The position numbers and the translations under genes are program-made. This document shows, one piece after another, positions 36,089-48,560 of a DNA stretch of 64,000 nucleotides. The notes beneath the pieces were generated by a model, which saw only the letters and a list, made by a program, of their open reading frames with translations, did no database searches and was not told the DNA's origin. Where the stretch lies: assembly GCA_007258455.2 (NCBI GenBank), contig VDFB02321329.1:342988-406987 (forward strand), given 5' to 3'. Positions within the stretch are counted from its first letter, which is position 1; each line of letters begins with the position of its first letter. Origin of the DNA: Sequoia sempervirens. Taxonomy: Eukaryota > Streptophyta > Pinopsida > Cupressales > Cupressaceae.

Positions 36089-37256
36089 GTTGGAATCAAG
36101 GAATATTGAGAGGGGGTGAATCGGTGTTCTACAATTTTTAACTTTATTGATCTGATCCTTAAAGTACTGATAGCATTCAACCAAAATAAAGATGCATGAA
36201 CATAAGACAAATAACCACAACACCATAACACAAAGATTTTTACGTGGAAACCCTTTTAGGGGGAAAACCACAGTGGAGGTCAATCCATAATATTGTCTAA
36301 GTATACTCAAAAGGAAAGTTTACAAAATGGGAATGCACTTGCATTCAGGCACACTGCCTAGAGCTCACTGCTCAAAAACAGAAAGGCTCACTGCCTTACA
36401 AAAGGTTTGGATTACATCCAAAAGAGTTGAACTGAGATAGTAGCATCTACAAATGCCTGATTACAGTTCCAGAACTAGGCTCATCAATCAATTTATGGAC
36501 CTTTTGTCTAATTCTGCACTTATGCTCTATTCTGCTTCAATTCGCTTCATAAGATCCTCTTCTGCAAAAGTGAAACATTGCATAATCGCTTTACAACTCT
36601 TCTGAAATTTGTAACACACATCAACATCCATCGAACATACATACAAAAGATATAATTGATCACTTATATATATTTGTGACTAAAGATTTAACAGCAACAT
36701 GTCGGCTTCAGCAAAACAAAAATATTTATACAAACTATCGACTCAAATCATGAATAATATTCAATGTGCATCCACCAAATTCAGCCACAAAATAGTTAGG
36801 ACCCAAATCAAAATGCTTGAACACAAAAACACTTAAATAATTGCTCCTCGAATATCCACAACAAACTATATTGACTTAGTCGGCCTTCATGCATTGATGA
36901 ACAGAAAATTAATCAACCCAATCTTGTAACTTGCACACAAATCGATACGAGCCATTAATATTTCACAGATAACATAGATAATACACCAAAAAATATTCCC
37001 TAAGATCCACAACTCAAAATACTAACAAAGAATTTCAATAATACACCAAAAAATCTTCCCTAAGATCCACAACTCAAAATACTAACAAAGAATTTCATGT
37101 GAATCGAAGAACACAAAACTGTCGGATGCTCTGTTCTAACTTGACTGTCTTTGATCTGTTTGCGATATGACCAATGATGACGTGTGGATCGACTAACTAA
37201 CTAGGGGTGCCATCAATGACAACACCAGAAAACATTTGCAGTGTCTCTTGCCAACA
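36089..37256 (-). repeat. 3' LTR of element A, complete
   Basis: 1168 bp from TGTTGGAATC to TTGCCAACA, with perfect short terminal inverted repeats TGTTGG and CCAACA. Contains TTACGTGGAAACCC near its left end. A private 60-bp tandem duplication lies at 36980-37099. Confidence 0.8.
36980..37099. repeat. 60-bp tandem duplication in the element A 3' LTR
   Basis: 36980-37039 and 37040-37099 are nearly identical (one difference, AAATATTCCC against AAATCTTCCC). Unit 2 (near 5735-5800) has one copy. Confidence 0.9.
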
Positions 37257-37512
37257 ATCTCCCCCTTTGGTATTGATGGCAACACTTAGTGAAAAATGAC
37301 TAAGTGTTGGATCAGTACTAACATGAATTACACTGCCAACTCCAAAACTTCAAAAAGATCTTCAATCATAGCTCAAAACTACAACTCCTCCTTAGATTAA
37401 TATGCATTTTTCACTGTACTACTCTCCCCCTTTGACATCAATGGAAAAGATGGGGAATCCGCATACTAAAAATTAAACAAAAACTTCAAACTACATATGT
37501 ACAAACTTGGTT

Positions 37513-38574
37513 CTACAACTTACACAACTTGAAAATATCTACAAAATTGGTCTTCAATAAGCTCAAACTTGTGTCCCAACCTTTCTTGAGACTCTCCAGA
37601 ATCATCATGTGACCATAGAATAAATAATATTGCATCTTTGCAAATTCAAGATTCACTGGATCACTGACCACCATAGCATCTTGTGCTTCCTTTAATGCAC
37701 TCAACATTGTTTCCATCTTAGGACCAATTAGGCCTCTAAGCTCACATGCTCTTTCAACAATCCTGTCATTATCATGCTTCAAACTCTTTGTCTTGTCAAG
37801 TAGAGATACAACCTAACCTTCTTGCTCTCCAACAGAAACAATCAAAGGATCGAAAGCATCAAAAATAGCAACTAATTGTTTCTCATGATCCTTAATATTT
37901 TTCTCATTATCCTCGGTAAATTTTGACAAAGATAAACATGACTTATAGATCTTTCCACCTTCAGATAGAGCACTTTGAATATTCTTCACACATGTAGCTA
38001 AGGGAGATTTATCATTAGCTATCATACCTTTCAACCTACTAAACCTTTTAGCATCAAACTCCTTCTGAGCCTTGACCACGACTGACTTCTCAAGGCACTC
38101 AAAATGAGTACTTACAAAATTAATAAGCTTCTTCAGCTCACCGGAGGGAGAACCAAATGGATCCTTAACATGAGTAGGCATGATTCTCTCCAGAACACCA
38201 GATGCAAGACTCAATAACTCGCTATCCTCAATGTGAGACTTCAACAATTCTTCTCTAGCCTCCGCCTGCACAAATGATGCAACTTTCAATTTCTAAATCA
38301 GAGACAAGGTAGACAAGTTAATAGGACCTTCACCCAATTCAAGGTCAAACTCTTCCTACTGCACTTCTAGAAATTTCTTCACTGCCTCTGCAATGTCTCT
38401 TGCTTCCACTGGAACTTCCTTTATTTCAACCTTATTTTCTTCAACTACTATTTCTTCAGCTATAGATTTTTGCTTGTCTTTAGGAACTTCAACTTCTTCA
38501 CTTGACATCTCTTTTTCTTCAACCAACACAACTTTAATACCAAGTGCATACCAATTGTTGGAATCAAGGAACAC
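37513..38574 (-). pseudogene. Coiled-coil ORF inside element A, unit 3 copy
   Basis: Same protein as in unit 2: an acidic start (SSEEVEVPKDKQKSIAEEI), then MKVASFVQAEAREELLKSHI at 38289, LKKLINFVSTHFECLEKS, NIKDHEKQLVAIFDAFDPL, and MKHDNDRIVERACELRGLIG to 37513. A TAG at 37813-37815 is private (unit 2 has CAG, Gln); unit 2's private stop position is Ser here. The stops between the acidic start and MKVAS are largely shared. From 38289 to 37513 the frame would hold about 258 codons but for the one private stop. Family not recognised; no zinc knuckle or enzyme motif. Confidence 0.5.
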
Positions 38575-38730
38575 TGAGAGGGGGTGAATTAGTGTTCTAC
38601 AATTTTTAACTTTATTGATCTAATCCTTAAAGAACTAATAACATTCAACCAAAATAAAGATGAATGAACATAAGACAAATAACCACAACATCATAACACA
38701 AGGATTTTTACGTGGAAACCCTGTTAGGGG

Positions 38731-41595
38731 ATATCACTTTTTGAGAGAAAAGGTGAGTGAAAAGGAAGTTGGACTGGAGTATGTGCCTACTAAGGAGCAA
38801 ATTGCAGACATCTTTACCAAGTTGTTGCCTAAGGATACTTTTGAGTATCTCTCAGAGGGAAGTTAGGGGTGATTACCCCTCCTAATCAAAACTAAGGATG
38901 CATTTCATTGCATTAGTCTGTGCATTTCATAGTCATATCTTGATCCGGATTGATGTTGCGGTGGTTGATGCTGAAGGGGAGTAGTCAAATGTTCAGATGC
39001 TCAGATATGTGGTTCAAAGTTTGTGTGGATCTTAGAGATCTTTGTCATTGATGTCAAAGGGGGAGAAGAGAAATGTGAAAAAATTTATGGGAGAACCTTG
39101 TGAGGAGAAAATTCATGTGGAAGAGTTGAGGAGAAAATGAGTCAGAATCTAAGGGGGAGTAAGTGTCAAGAGTTAGTTGTGTTGATGGTTTTTTTCACAT
39201 CATGTGTTGCCATCAATGCCAAATGGGGAGATTGTTGGATGTTGTGGTTGTGTTGTTGATATGTGGTTGTCATTGATGTCAACACTATTAGCATTAATCC
39301 ATTAGAAGTTGTATATGTTGAGGATATTGAGAAAATTGTAATGAAATGAGTTGTAGGTTGTTAGTGGTGAAGTGAAGTTCAATATGTCGGTAAGTTTTGT
39401 ACGTTGATGATTAGAGGTTGTGGACTAAAGGGTCTGTTGTTGAGTGTATCTAGTTTATCCACATCGAGTTGGGTGAAGCCACAATAGTGGTTTATAATTT
39501 GATGGAAGAAGGAAAACTGAGCAAAAACAACCCCATGGCAAAAAAATTGGTTTTAGGGGTTCGAATGAACCTACAAGTTTGATCGAACCAAAAAGGGGTT
39601 TGACTGAACTAGTATTTGAGTGAACCCATTAATTGTTGGGCCCACATTTCCCACCCAAAAAACAAAAGAAAAATGCATATTGAAGGGGGTTCGAATGAAC
39701 CCTAGTTCCAGGGAACCTCTGGGGGTTTGCTCGAACCCCCCTTATTCTTCATTCTCCCCTTGAAACACAAAAAAAACCTAAATTTTTACACTTCAAAGCT
39801 CGAGTTGAGGATGAAAATGGAGGAGACTTCATAAACCCAACTGGAATCAGGTAGTCCTCAAAATGAGTTATCCAATGAATATAATTTTAATATGTTTTGG
39901 TTTTATTATGTATTTTTTTTTTAGTTTTATTAAACATAGGTTTTTTATCGAAAATGAAGACCTTTGTTCTCCACATGTGGAAAAATAGCAGATTATCAAA
40001 AAAAATAAAAAATGAGTGCACTAGATATTGAAGTCCTTGATCTAACAAAAAAAAATTGAATTTTGATATATACAAAAAAAGTTACGCATTATACAGTCAC
40101 TCTATGTCTAAATTGTAATTGGTTTGACTTCAAAACTTGATTAAAGACAAAATATTCAATAAAAAACTATCTAACCAAGTGGAAGCACTAGATATCAGAG
40201 TTACAAATCTAAATTTGAAAGAATTAGAATTTTATCCTTCATGGAAAAAAAAGTTATGCGTTATATGGCGTGCATCACTTTTTAAAAATGTTGTTTTCTA
40301 AAAAGAAAAAAATAGTTTTTGTGGGAGATGGAAAAAGAAGTGCAATCTAATTCCAAAAAATTTGAAAAAATATTTTTAGAATCTACAGACAAAATGTGAT
40401 GAGACTCTAGTTTGCATCATCTTCAAATTCCTCACGATTTAGCCACTATAGGTGCCCAAATGTGAAGATTTAGTTAAAAATAATAATGTCAATGTCTAGT
40501 TTGGCCAAAATTTGTAAACCACTATTGTGGGATCACCCAATTTCAAAGATCTACGTGAAGATTTGATCGAGTTATGAAGATTTATATTCTTACATTTTTT
40601 TTGTTACTTCAGTTGGTGTTACTGATAGAAGATGATGTGATTTATGTCAGTTCAGGTGTTGTGGATGCTTCTCTAGTGATTCGTGATGTTTGTGGATGTT
40701 TCTAGATCATGCTATATCTTTGTTGCATGTCCACGTTGATCATTGTGCTCACAGTTGGCAATTTTCTCTTGCATTTTCATGTTTTTCTTGTTCTTGGCCG
40801 ACATGGTGTTTATAGCATGTTGTGGATCTTAAAGGAGTAATTCATTGAAGTGTTTTTATGTTGGAAATGTTGATTTGGGTCTACACTAAGTTGTGGTCGA
40901 CCTAGGTTGATAAGCATTAATAATCTTTAGTGTTTTTGGGCCGACAGTTTATATTCATTCTATTATTTTGTTGAAGCCTATGGATGTCAAGTGTTTGTAC
41001 ATGTAGGGATTAAATTTCTTGTTGCAGATATATATAAGCGATTGTTTATTTGAATTGAAGTATGCCTATGGATGTCGAGTGTTTGTGTATGTGCGAATAA
41101 AGTCCTAATCATTTGAAGGTAGAGCAGAGTGAGAAGAAGTGTGAAGAAGAGTGAAGAAGAGTGAAGAAATGTTCATGTGATTAACCGGAATTGTGATCAG
41201 GCATTAATAGATGCTAATTTATCAGTTCAAATCCCTGCGGATGTAATATGAACTTTATGTAAGACAGTGTGTCTTCCTTTGGGCAGTAAGCCTTGTTGTA
41301 ATTGAGCAGTGAGCTCTAGGCAGTGTGCCTAAATGCATGTGCATTCCCCACTCATATTTCTTTATACTTTTAATGGGGTATAATCTTGTGGACTGACCTC
41401 CACCGTGGTTTTTCCCCTAACAGGGTTTCCACGTAAAAAATCTTGGTGTTATGTGTGCTTCTAATGTGTTGTTGATTTATGCTTTCATGGTTAATAATCA
41501 AATCTGAGAATAAGGTTAATAAGTTGAATAAGTTCTAAATTTTTGGGACAATTGATTCACCCCCCCTTTTAGTTGTCTGCCTTGTGGTGCCAACA
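38731..41595 (+). mobile_element. Copia element B, 3' fragment (unit 3)
   Basis: RNase H C-terminal end (38731-38874: FLREKVSEKEVGLEYVPTKE, DIFTKLLPKDTFEYL, with a small frame change at SEGS), purine-tract region, and 3' LTR 39233-41595. The polypurine tract here reads AAATGGGGAGAT, one change from unit 2. The junction with element A is the same as in unit 2. Confidence 0.75.
39233..41595 (+). repeat. 3' LTR of copia element B (unit 3)
   Basis: 2363 bp, TGTTGGATG to GCCAACA, counterpart of 7932-10266. It contains the GGTTCGAATGAACC cluster at 39558-39738, and a repeat of TATGGATGTC(A/G)AGTGTTTGT near 40979 and 41066 that is single in unit 2. Confidence 0.8.
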
Positions 41596-41867
41596 ATGAT
41601 CTTGTAACTTGCACACAAATTGATACGAGGCACTAAGATTTCACAAATAATACACCAAACAATATTCCTTGAGATCCACAACTCAAAATACTAACAAAGA
41701 ATTTCATGTGAATCGAAGAACACAAAACTGTCAGATGCTTTGTTCTAACTTGACTGTCTTTGATCTATCTGTCGGTATGACCAAATGATGATGTGCAAAT
41801 CGACTAACTGACTAGGATTGCCATCAATGACAACACCAGAAAAAATTTGCAATGTCTCTTGCCAACA

Positions 41868-41872
41868 TTGGT
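41868..41872. repeat. Target-site duplication TTGGT, right of element A
   Basis: Follows the terminal CCAACA of the element's 5' LTR and equals 36084-36088. Also present at 10539-10543 in unit 2. Confidence 0.8.
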
Positions 41873-44800
41873 TTATATAGAGAGTCTAGAGGCTGAAAAC
41901 AAAGTCGAGAGACCATAGACAACACATTAACAATGTCTTATAAAAAGTCATATACATCACATTATAATGAATGCAATTGTTATTTATAATGAAAAATACT
42001 TAATATTTTTTATTTTGAGTTTATTTTGACTTTGCTATTATTTACATAATGATAAATATCTTTTAAAATACTATAGATTTAATTTTTTATAGAATTAAAA
42101 TGATAAAAAAGTTAGTTATATGAATTTATTTTACTATTATTTCTTCCATTTCATAGTATATATCAATGTCTTCTCTACATTAAAGATCATTTGATTATTT
42201 TGATCTAGTATGGAAAAAAGAGATAAATCTCACATCACTAGCTTCCCTTCTTGTTTAAGTGATTTATCAACATTAACCTATAAGAGAGGCTTTAAAAGTG
42301 AGTTTGAAAAGTATGTATTTAACAATTTTCCTTTTAGTTTTGTATTTGTTTTTGCATATATTTATAATAAGTATGATTTTAACTATTTAAATTTTTTGGA
42401 GTGCAAAATTTTTGTAAGATAACTTCATCTAGTCATGACCCTTCATACAACAAAATTATTGTTTCATCCATGTTCTCTACCTTTCTATCACCCAAGGCAA
42501 TAGTATATTAAACTCTTATCTTAAGTATAAAACTCTAAACACTTGTGTGGACTAGGATCTAAACTTTCCTCTCACCCTTCTACCCTCCATCACCCCTTCC
42601 CCCTCCCCCTCAAGACTTTCCTTTCTATAAATATTAAGCCATATTTCATCTCCAACAATCAAAATGGGAATAAACATGCTTATTTAAGTGGACTTGCTCT
42701 AAAATCAAAGGAATCTACCAGTCATCTCACCCAATCTTGAACCTCTAACACAAACTTACTCTTTTTCAACCACCTAGGTCTTCCTACATTTCCACACACA
42801 CCACCTACCTCCATAGATACAATCACCTACACCTAGTGCCACACATTGCAAAACTAATTCATACTATTTTTGTTGGATCAAGCCTAAGGGTTTGGTTTAG
42901 GCAATCCCCTAAATGTGTTATAGGCACCATTTTTTCTACATTTTAAATATTGTAGCAAGAGATAAAGATGTTGACAAGCACAAGGATTTATGTTAATAGG
43001 GACAAAAGGTTATGGTGACACCAATAATAGACATTAAGATGTTGCATCAAGCATCAATGTGCTAGAAAGGAAACCAATGTGTAAAAATGCCACAACCTAA
43101 TGTAATTCATGGTATTGCTATCAGGAATCAACTGTGTGCTTTTTTTAGTTAAACTCATTCACCCATATTTCATAAGTGGTGGTTCAGAAAAAAACACATC
43201 TCTCATAATAATGAATGGTCCACTTGGAACTCATTTCATCTAGGTGATGCTCACAAAGGTGAAGTGTTAGGCCTTCCTAGGAGGTCACCCATCCTAATAC
43301 TACTCCAATTCAAGTGTGTTTAAGCATGGCGCTTTCCCCAAGGTTAAGCCCACTTATCTTGCAACCTCCTACTTATCACATGTAATTCAGTCCCTAAAAG
43401 AATTCTAATAGAACTTAAAATTTTGATCTTAGTTCATTTTTAATTTCTTCCAACAAATCAGCTTAAGAGTAAAAAACTAGACATGCCTCTTGATCCCTAC
43501 TCTTTTCTTTGTAATTTTAAAATCTTGTGCTAGTTCAAAATATCAAATCCCATGTTCAACTATTTCAATAAAATTTGAAACATGTTAAATGCTTTATTTA
43601 CTTTTATAAATCAAATTTGTTAGATAAAATAACACATATAAAAATTATTGAAGAAAAATTATTTTGTTAAATATTCTATTTTTAGTTGAAAACAACTCAT
43701 ATAAAATTATTATATATTGTTCTAATGGAAAATTCGCACTCACATAAACAATCTAGGCTAACTAAATAAATAAAATTAATTAGCAATAATTAACCTATAT
43801 TAAGTGTTAGGACTAATTATTAAAGATTGGGTAAATAAATGTCCAATTAAGGTAAGAAATAAATAAACTAATTGCATGGGTACTTAGCACTTATTTTGAG
43901 GTAGATTTCTCTATTAAAGTGATTCAAATCAATCCTAAGAATATAATCAAAGGGAAATTGGTAACCTATCCAAATGATACAATTCATTTAAACAATTCTA
44001 TGAATTATAAAATGTGTATAGAATTGGGAAACAAGAGGAACAAGCCATAACACATTTAGACAAAGAGAGATTAGCATAAATATTATTTATATTTATATAT
44101 GATAATAGGGATAAATATAAATTGGTGTATTCATTACAAATAAGATTGAGAAAAAGAATTCTCATGATAAAAAAGGGATGATGCATCTCTTCTTATTCAC
44201 CTAAATTGTGTTAAGTAGAACATTAGATACACAAAGCATGTTGATGTGAGAAAATGGAGCTAAAATGTTGGATTCACTATAATGGAGTGTGAAACTACCA
44301 TTTCATGTGTGTCAAAGGCTCTCATATGATGTCTCCCTATTGTGCAATGTGTGTAGTGCTAGCATTTATAGTTAAAGCTAACTTTGATAGTCATGTCCAT
44401 TTTGACAAGTGTTACACATGTCTAGTTGGGTGATATATGTGGATACTATATTTTCTAATGTTAAACCCAATGTTGTGGATTATATATGTCATTTGATGCC
44501 ACCATGTGCTAGATATGTATAGTGTTAAGTGTTAGACTTGTGTGGAGCCATTTTCTATGGCACAAGTTCTACAAGATGTCACATGTATATGAAAGTATTT
44601 CATGTGGATGTTGGTGTTCCAAATGGTCCATGTTAAGCTTTGAAATCTAGAGCATGTCTATGGCATGTGCTAGAATGCATAATGTGTAAAATGTATAAAT
44701 CATATGCAATTGAAAGATGCTTGAGGATATTTTTAAATTTGTCAAAGCTTAAGTACAAGAGACTTATGATATTGCATGATTGTACACAGAATAGATTCAA

Positions 44801-45355
44801 GACTAATGCAATATAATATATGCATCTATTTTCAAGGCTAGCATTCAATGGTTATACAAAAATAAGTTTTTTTATGGTCCAATGTGCAAGGCTTGTTAAG
44901 ATCATCAAGTGTTGGGAAGCCATTTGCCATGGTTCTATAATTTTACAAGTTTTTGTTGACTTGTAAATTTGACTATACACTATATGGGTTCACTTCCTTG
45001 AGTGTGGAAGTGATCTCCACAAGTTTGGATTTAAAATGAGTGCACAAACCTAAACCTATAAGTTAGGGATATGATCTAGGATAATTTTATAGATTGAAAT
45101 TTCTTCACCTTGACTTATTGTGTCAAGATTTGTGTATTAATAGATCATGCTTATAAACACCTTTTAAGAATCTATTGGATCGTGGGGGTTAATTTATCCT
45201 TTTACAAAAACCAATTATACCATATGTATAGCTCTATTTAAAATCAAAGATAGTAATTAAACATAGGTTGATGCACTCTATTAATATTCTAATAAATACT
45301 ACTAGAATGATCTCATAATTTTTTGATCAATAACCCTAGCATGTTCCTTTGATGA
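41873..45355. other. Noncoding block of unit 3, with empty gypsy site at 42772-42776
   Basis: AT-rich and matching 10544-11442 joined to 23713-26300. The uninterrupted sequence AACCACCTAGGTCTTCC at 42768-42784 is the pre-insertion site of the gypsy element. Apart from the 5S-like piece I see no gene. Confidence 0.75.
43270..43330 (-). repeat. 5S rRNA-derived fragment, unit 3 copy
   Basis: The minus strand reads an A-box-like AAACACACTTGAAT (5S: AAGCGTGCTTGGGC), then GGAGTAGTATTAGGATG and GGGTGACCTCCTAGGAAG, against the 5S 3' half ending GGGTGACCTCCTGGGAAG. Only the 3' half is present, so it is not a working 5S gene. No direct repeat of it is seen within 1 kb, so a solo LTR of a Cassandra-type TRIM or a 5S-headed SINE remnant are the candidates. 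Confidence 0.65.
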
Positions 45356-45429
45356 CCATTAGATCATCCCCTGATTATCTAAAATGAATGGATGAATACA
45401 TTTAAATGGAAAAAACTAAATTTATAAAA

Positions 45430-47597
45430 TAGCAGCACAAACAACAACCTCATATTCTTTAAAATAGCAGCAGCCTCCATATCACTTTCAATAATCTCTT
45501 GATGCACATCAATCACCTCAGTGATCTCTTTGGCAGGTACCCCAATTTTCATATTAGTTTTATTGTGGGTCTGAGCACATGGACCCATTTCACTAACCTC
45601 TTTAATTAAAACACTAAGTAGACCAACAACATTCCTAGTAGCATCTTTACCACCTGAAGCTTCCACCGTCCACTGCCTATTAAGTCCTTACCACCCGAAG
45701 CCTCCTCAATCCACTACCTCGCCTTCTCATTAAGGACGGTCAAACCCTTCGCTTCAGTCCTCATAATAGTCTTACTAACATCCACCACCTTATCCAATTT
45801 CTAATTAGCCCTTTCCATCTTCTCTTCCAATGCCATAATCCTCTTTTCAAACATTTTCTTTAGCATTAACTTCTCATCAGCAACAATTTTAATAGCATCA
45901 AAAAGTTGATTGATTTGAGCCTACAAAGAGGATTCTAAAGAATCCCCAACTTTACTAACAACCCCACAGACCTTCACATTAGTCATATTTAATTCATGGA
46001 AATCCCATTTAAACAACCTAAACAAAGATATGGAACTCTCCTTTGCCAAGCCCAAGAACATTAGGTAAATCCTCTTGGTTGAAATTAAAAACATTTGTGG
46101 CATCCACCTCAACCCCTGGGAGTCCCTACTGAGATTTTCACTTTCAATCACCTCTTTCCCTTTTTGGCCAGCAACCAACATTTTATTTTGCGAAGAGAGC
46201 TCTCAATTTCTTCAACAACAGTCCTCCCTTTATTTTGTACCTTCAACACCTGATCATGCAAATCCATATTATCCTACCCCTTAGCAATATTTAGAGAAGA
46301 CTCAGCACCAATAGACTCCTCGTGGATAGGACTGACATTACGCTTATCCTTCTTCTAGATATTCTCGCCCTTCGAGCCCAACATTCTCTTAGACCCAAAC
46401 ACAAGGGTCTTCCCAATATTTTCCCCAACAACAACTTTCTTCTCTTTACCAGCTTTACGTCCAAGGGATTTATCACCAACCACCTTATTGTTGCCAATAT
46501 CATACCCCATAGCAACTTTCTTCTCTTTCTTTAGGGCAAAGGACTCACCCTTACCAATTTTGCGTCCAAGGGATTTATTACCAACCTCCTTATCACTGCT
46601 AGTATCATACTCCGTAGAGATAGGGGTTGTATTACCTCTGTTACCACCCTTAACAGGAATAGGGGGGGCTCCGAATACATTTCCATAGGATTTTTTGAGT
46701 CAGGTTCATAGTCTTCATCAACATTAGACCCGGTCTCATACTCCAAATCTAATTTCTTCTTCTTACCCTTAGGAACCTTCTCAAGGAGCTTAGGAATAAC
46801 ATAGGACTTGGCATAATCTAAAATTAGGAGGGTTAAACCAACATGAAGGACGGGGGTTTTAGGATTACTCTCATGATCCTTAATACCACATTCCAAAGAT
46901 GCCAACAAATAGAAAGGAAAAGAAACCTTCTTTTTGTGCCTAAAGTGATTGAGAAGAACAAAATGATAACCAGATAGGACTGAGAAACGACCATCAAGAG
47001 TTATGTACCTCATAAGTTCTTTAGCGACATCTCCCCAAATAGCCTTAATTGAGCTACGATAGTAGCCCCCACATTTAGCTCTCTCCAATTTCTTCCTTTC
47101 ATCATCTTTAAAGAAAATCTCCAATGTTGCATTGGATTCCTTCTTGTCTCTATACACTTTCTTGGCCTTAGTAGAAAATCCAATGATACTAGCAATAAGG
47201 TCTTCAATAATGTCAAATTCAATCCCTCCCAGCTTTAAAACCCTATTTTGTAGCCCTTAACAAACATCTTTGTCACCTATGGATCATTCCCATGAAGTTT
47301 CTCAATATAAGGCGTAATCCCTCCCAGTTGCAGCCTCTCCCAAATTTTAGCATTGGATTTCAGAGTGTCACAAGAGAAAGGCTTGGCTATGTTTCGTTCT
47401 CTACCCATGATTACAAACACTGCAAACCCCAGAAGCTTGAGAAATTTGGAAGAAATAAGAATATTCCTCAAGAACAAAGCTAAAGAACAACCCACAATCC
47501 ATGTGAAGACAGTAAGGTGGCAGAGGGAAATGATGATTCTTGAACGTCGCCCCATATGGCTAATTTTCAAATCATCGAAAAACAGTGCTAAATCCAA
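45430..47597 (-). pseudogene. Degenerate transposon-type ORF with acidic repeats and coiled-coil tail, unit 3 copy
   Basis: Longest open piece 46531-47157 (208 codons): CGGYYRSSIKAIWGDVAKEL, ITLDGRFSVLSGYHFVLLNH, HVGLTLLILDYAKS, then acidic EYETGSNVDEDYEPDS before a private frame change. It has two 105-bp acidic modules like unit 2. The coiled-coil tail ends at the same ESDMEAAAILKN motif but reads through because the deletion near 45420 removed the stop context. The shared frame break near 47240 shows that it was dead before duplication. Confidence 0.5.
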
Positions 47598-47654
47598 GTC
47601 GGAGTCACACCAAATCGTAAACTACCACGTGATCTGGCTTATGTGGAAAAAGGT

Positions 47655-47990
47655 CATCAAGAAACAATCCCCTTCCTTAGCATTTTTATATATCATTATT
47701 AAGACAAGCAAGGGCCTCTATAGGAAGGGGATCACCCCCTTCCCATATCCTATATTCACTAACTCCAATATTAGCAAAGACATCAACTAAACCATTACCC
47801 TCCCTGAAAATATGTGATATTTAATACTCATCAAAGGAGTTCAATATCTCCATCGCATCCAAAATTAGGGACTCAACAGTCCATGAAGGGGGAGTAGATT
47901 TTTTCAAGTTATTAATAACATTAAGGGATTCCCCCTCTAACCACACTTTCCTAAACCTTTAGATTGAGCAACCTTCAACCCATGCTAGGC
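47655..47990 (-). pseudogene. RNase H domain fragment (LINE-type), unit 3 copy
   Basis: The minus strand reads FRKVWLEGESLNVINNL, PPSWTVESLILDAMEILNSF, ISHIFREGNGLVDVFANIGV. These match the order of motifs in RNase H domains of plant non-LTR elements and RNase H-like host proteins. Two in-frame stops are visible. It is the clearest of the three copies. Confidence 0.6.
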
Positions 47991-48283
47991 AGAAATATCA
48001 CTTAAATGTTTTTACATATACGACAACTCAATTAAAGTGGCCCTAAAATATAAGTGAAAAGGGCATGGGTTTTTTATTTTATGTATTTTGATGTGCATGT
48101 GAAACAATAGGTGGATGCATGTCAAATTAAAATAGGTGGTTAACATATAAATTAAATGGTTTTTTAGAAATTAAAAGGAAATGGACATGTATAAGGTGTT
48201 TCTTTAGAAATCTATAAAATAAAATATAGCATGTAATGACTAGCATCCATTGCACAATTTAAATGTCATTAAACTATAATGTA

Positions 48284-48560
48284 CTTGTAGACACCTAAAA
48301 TTGACGATACCTAACCACACTTGACTTTACCATATTGTAACCATTTATTAAATAAATATTCATTATTTATTTAAATAATTTATCCTTCACCTTTATCCTC
48401 CTCTTTACTTAAATAAATATTTACTATTTATTTTATTTATTTATTTTTCACCTTTACCCCACTTTAATTAAATAGATATTTTTTATTTATTTAATTAATT
48501 TATCCTTCCACATCACCCTCCTCTAATAATTAATTAAATAATTTTATTCATATATAATTA
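48284..48560. repeat. AT-rich block with ATTTATTTAAATAA motifs, unit 3 copy
   Basis: Counterpart of 4700-4985 and 29628-29895, noncoding, opening TGTAGACACCTAAAATTG. Confidence 0.4.

Larger units (their letters stand above)
36089..41867 (-). mobile_element. LTR element A, complete copy with nested copia B (unit 3)
   Basis: 3' LTR 36089-37256, polypurine tract 37257-37272, interior 37257-38555, 5' LTR in two pieces 38556-38730 and 41596-41867, interrupted by copia fragment B (38731-41595). It is framed by TTGGT on both sides. The interior of about 1.3 kb has no retroviral-type enzyme domains, so mobilisation must have relied on another element's proteins. The minus strand just inside the 5' LTR reads ATTGGTATGCACTTGG, matching a tRNA-Met primer site only in TGGTAT. 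Confidence 0.8.

Noticed and set aside
34358..36310. Short ORFs in the AT-rich spacer and element A LTR
   Set aside because: Chance ORFs; no motifs, and one crosses the LTR boundary.
43270..43330. Functional 5S rRNA gene
   Set aside because: Only the 3' half is present, with many changes, so it cannot be a working gene.
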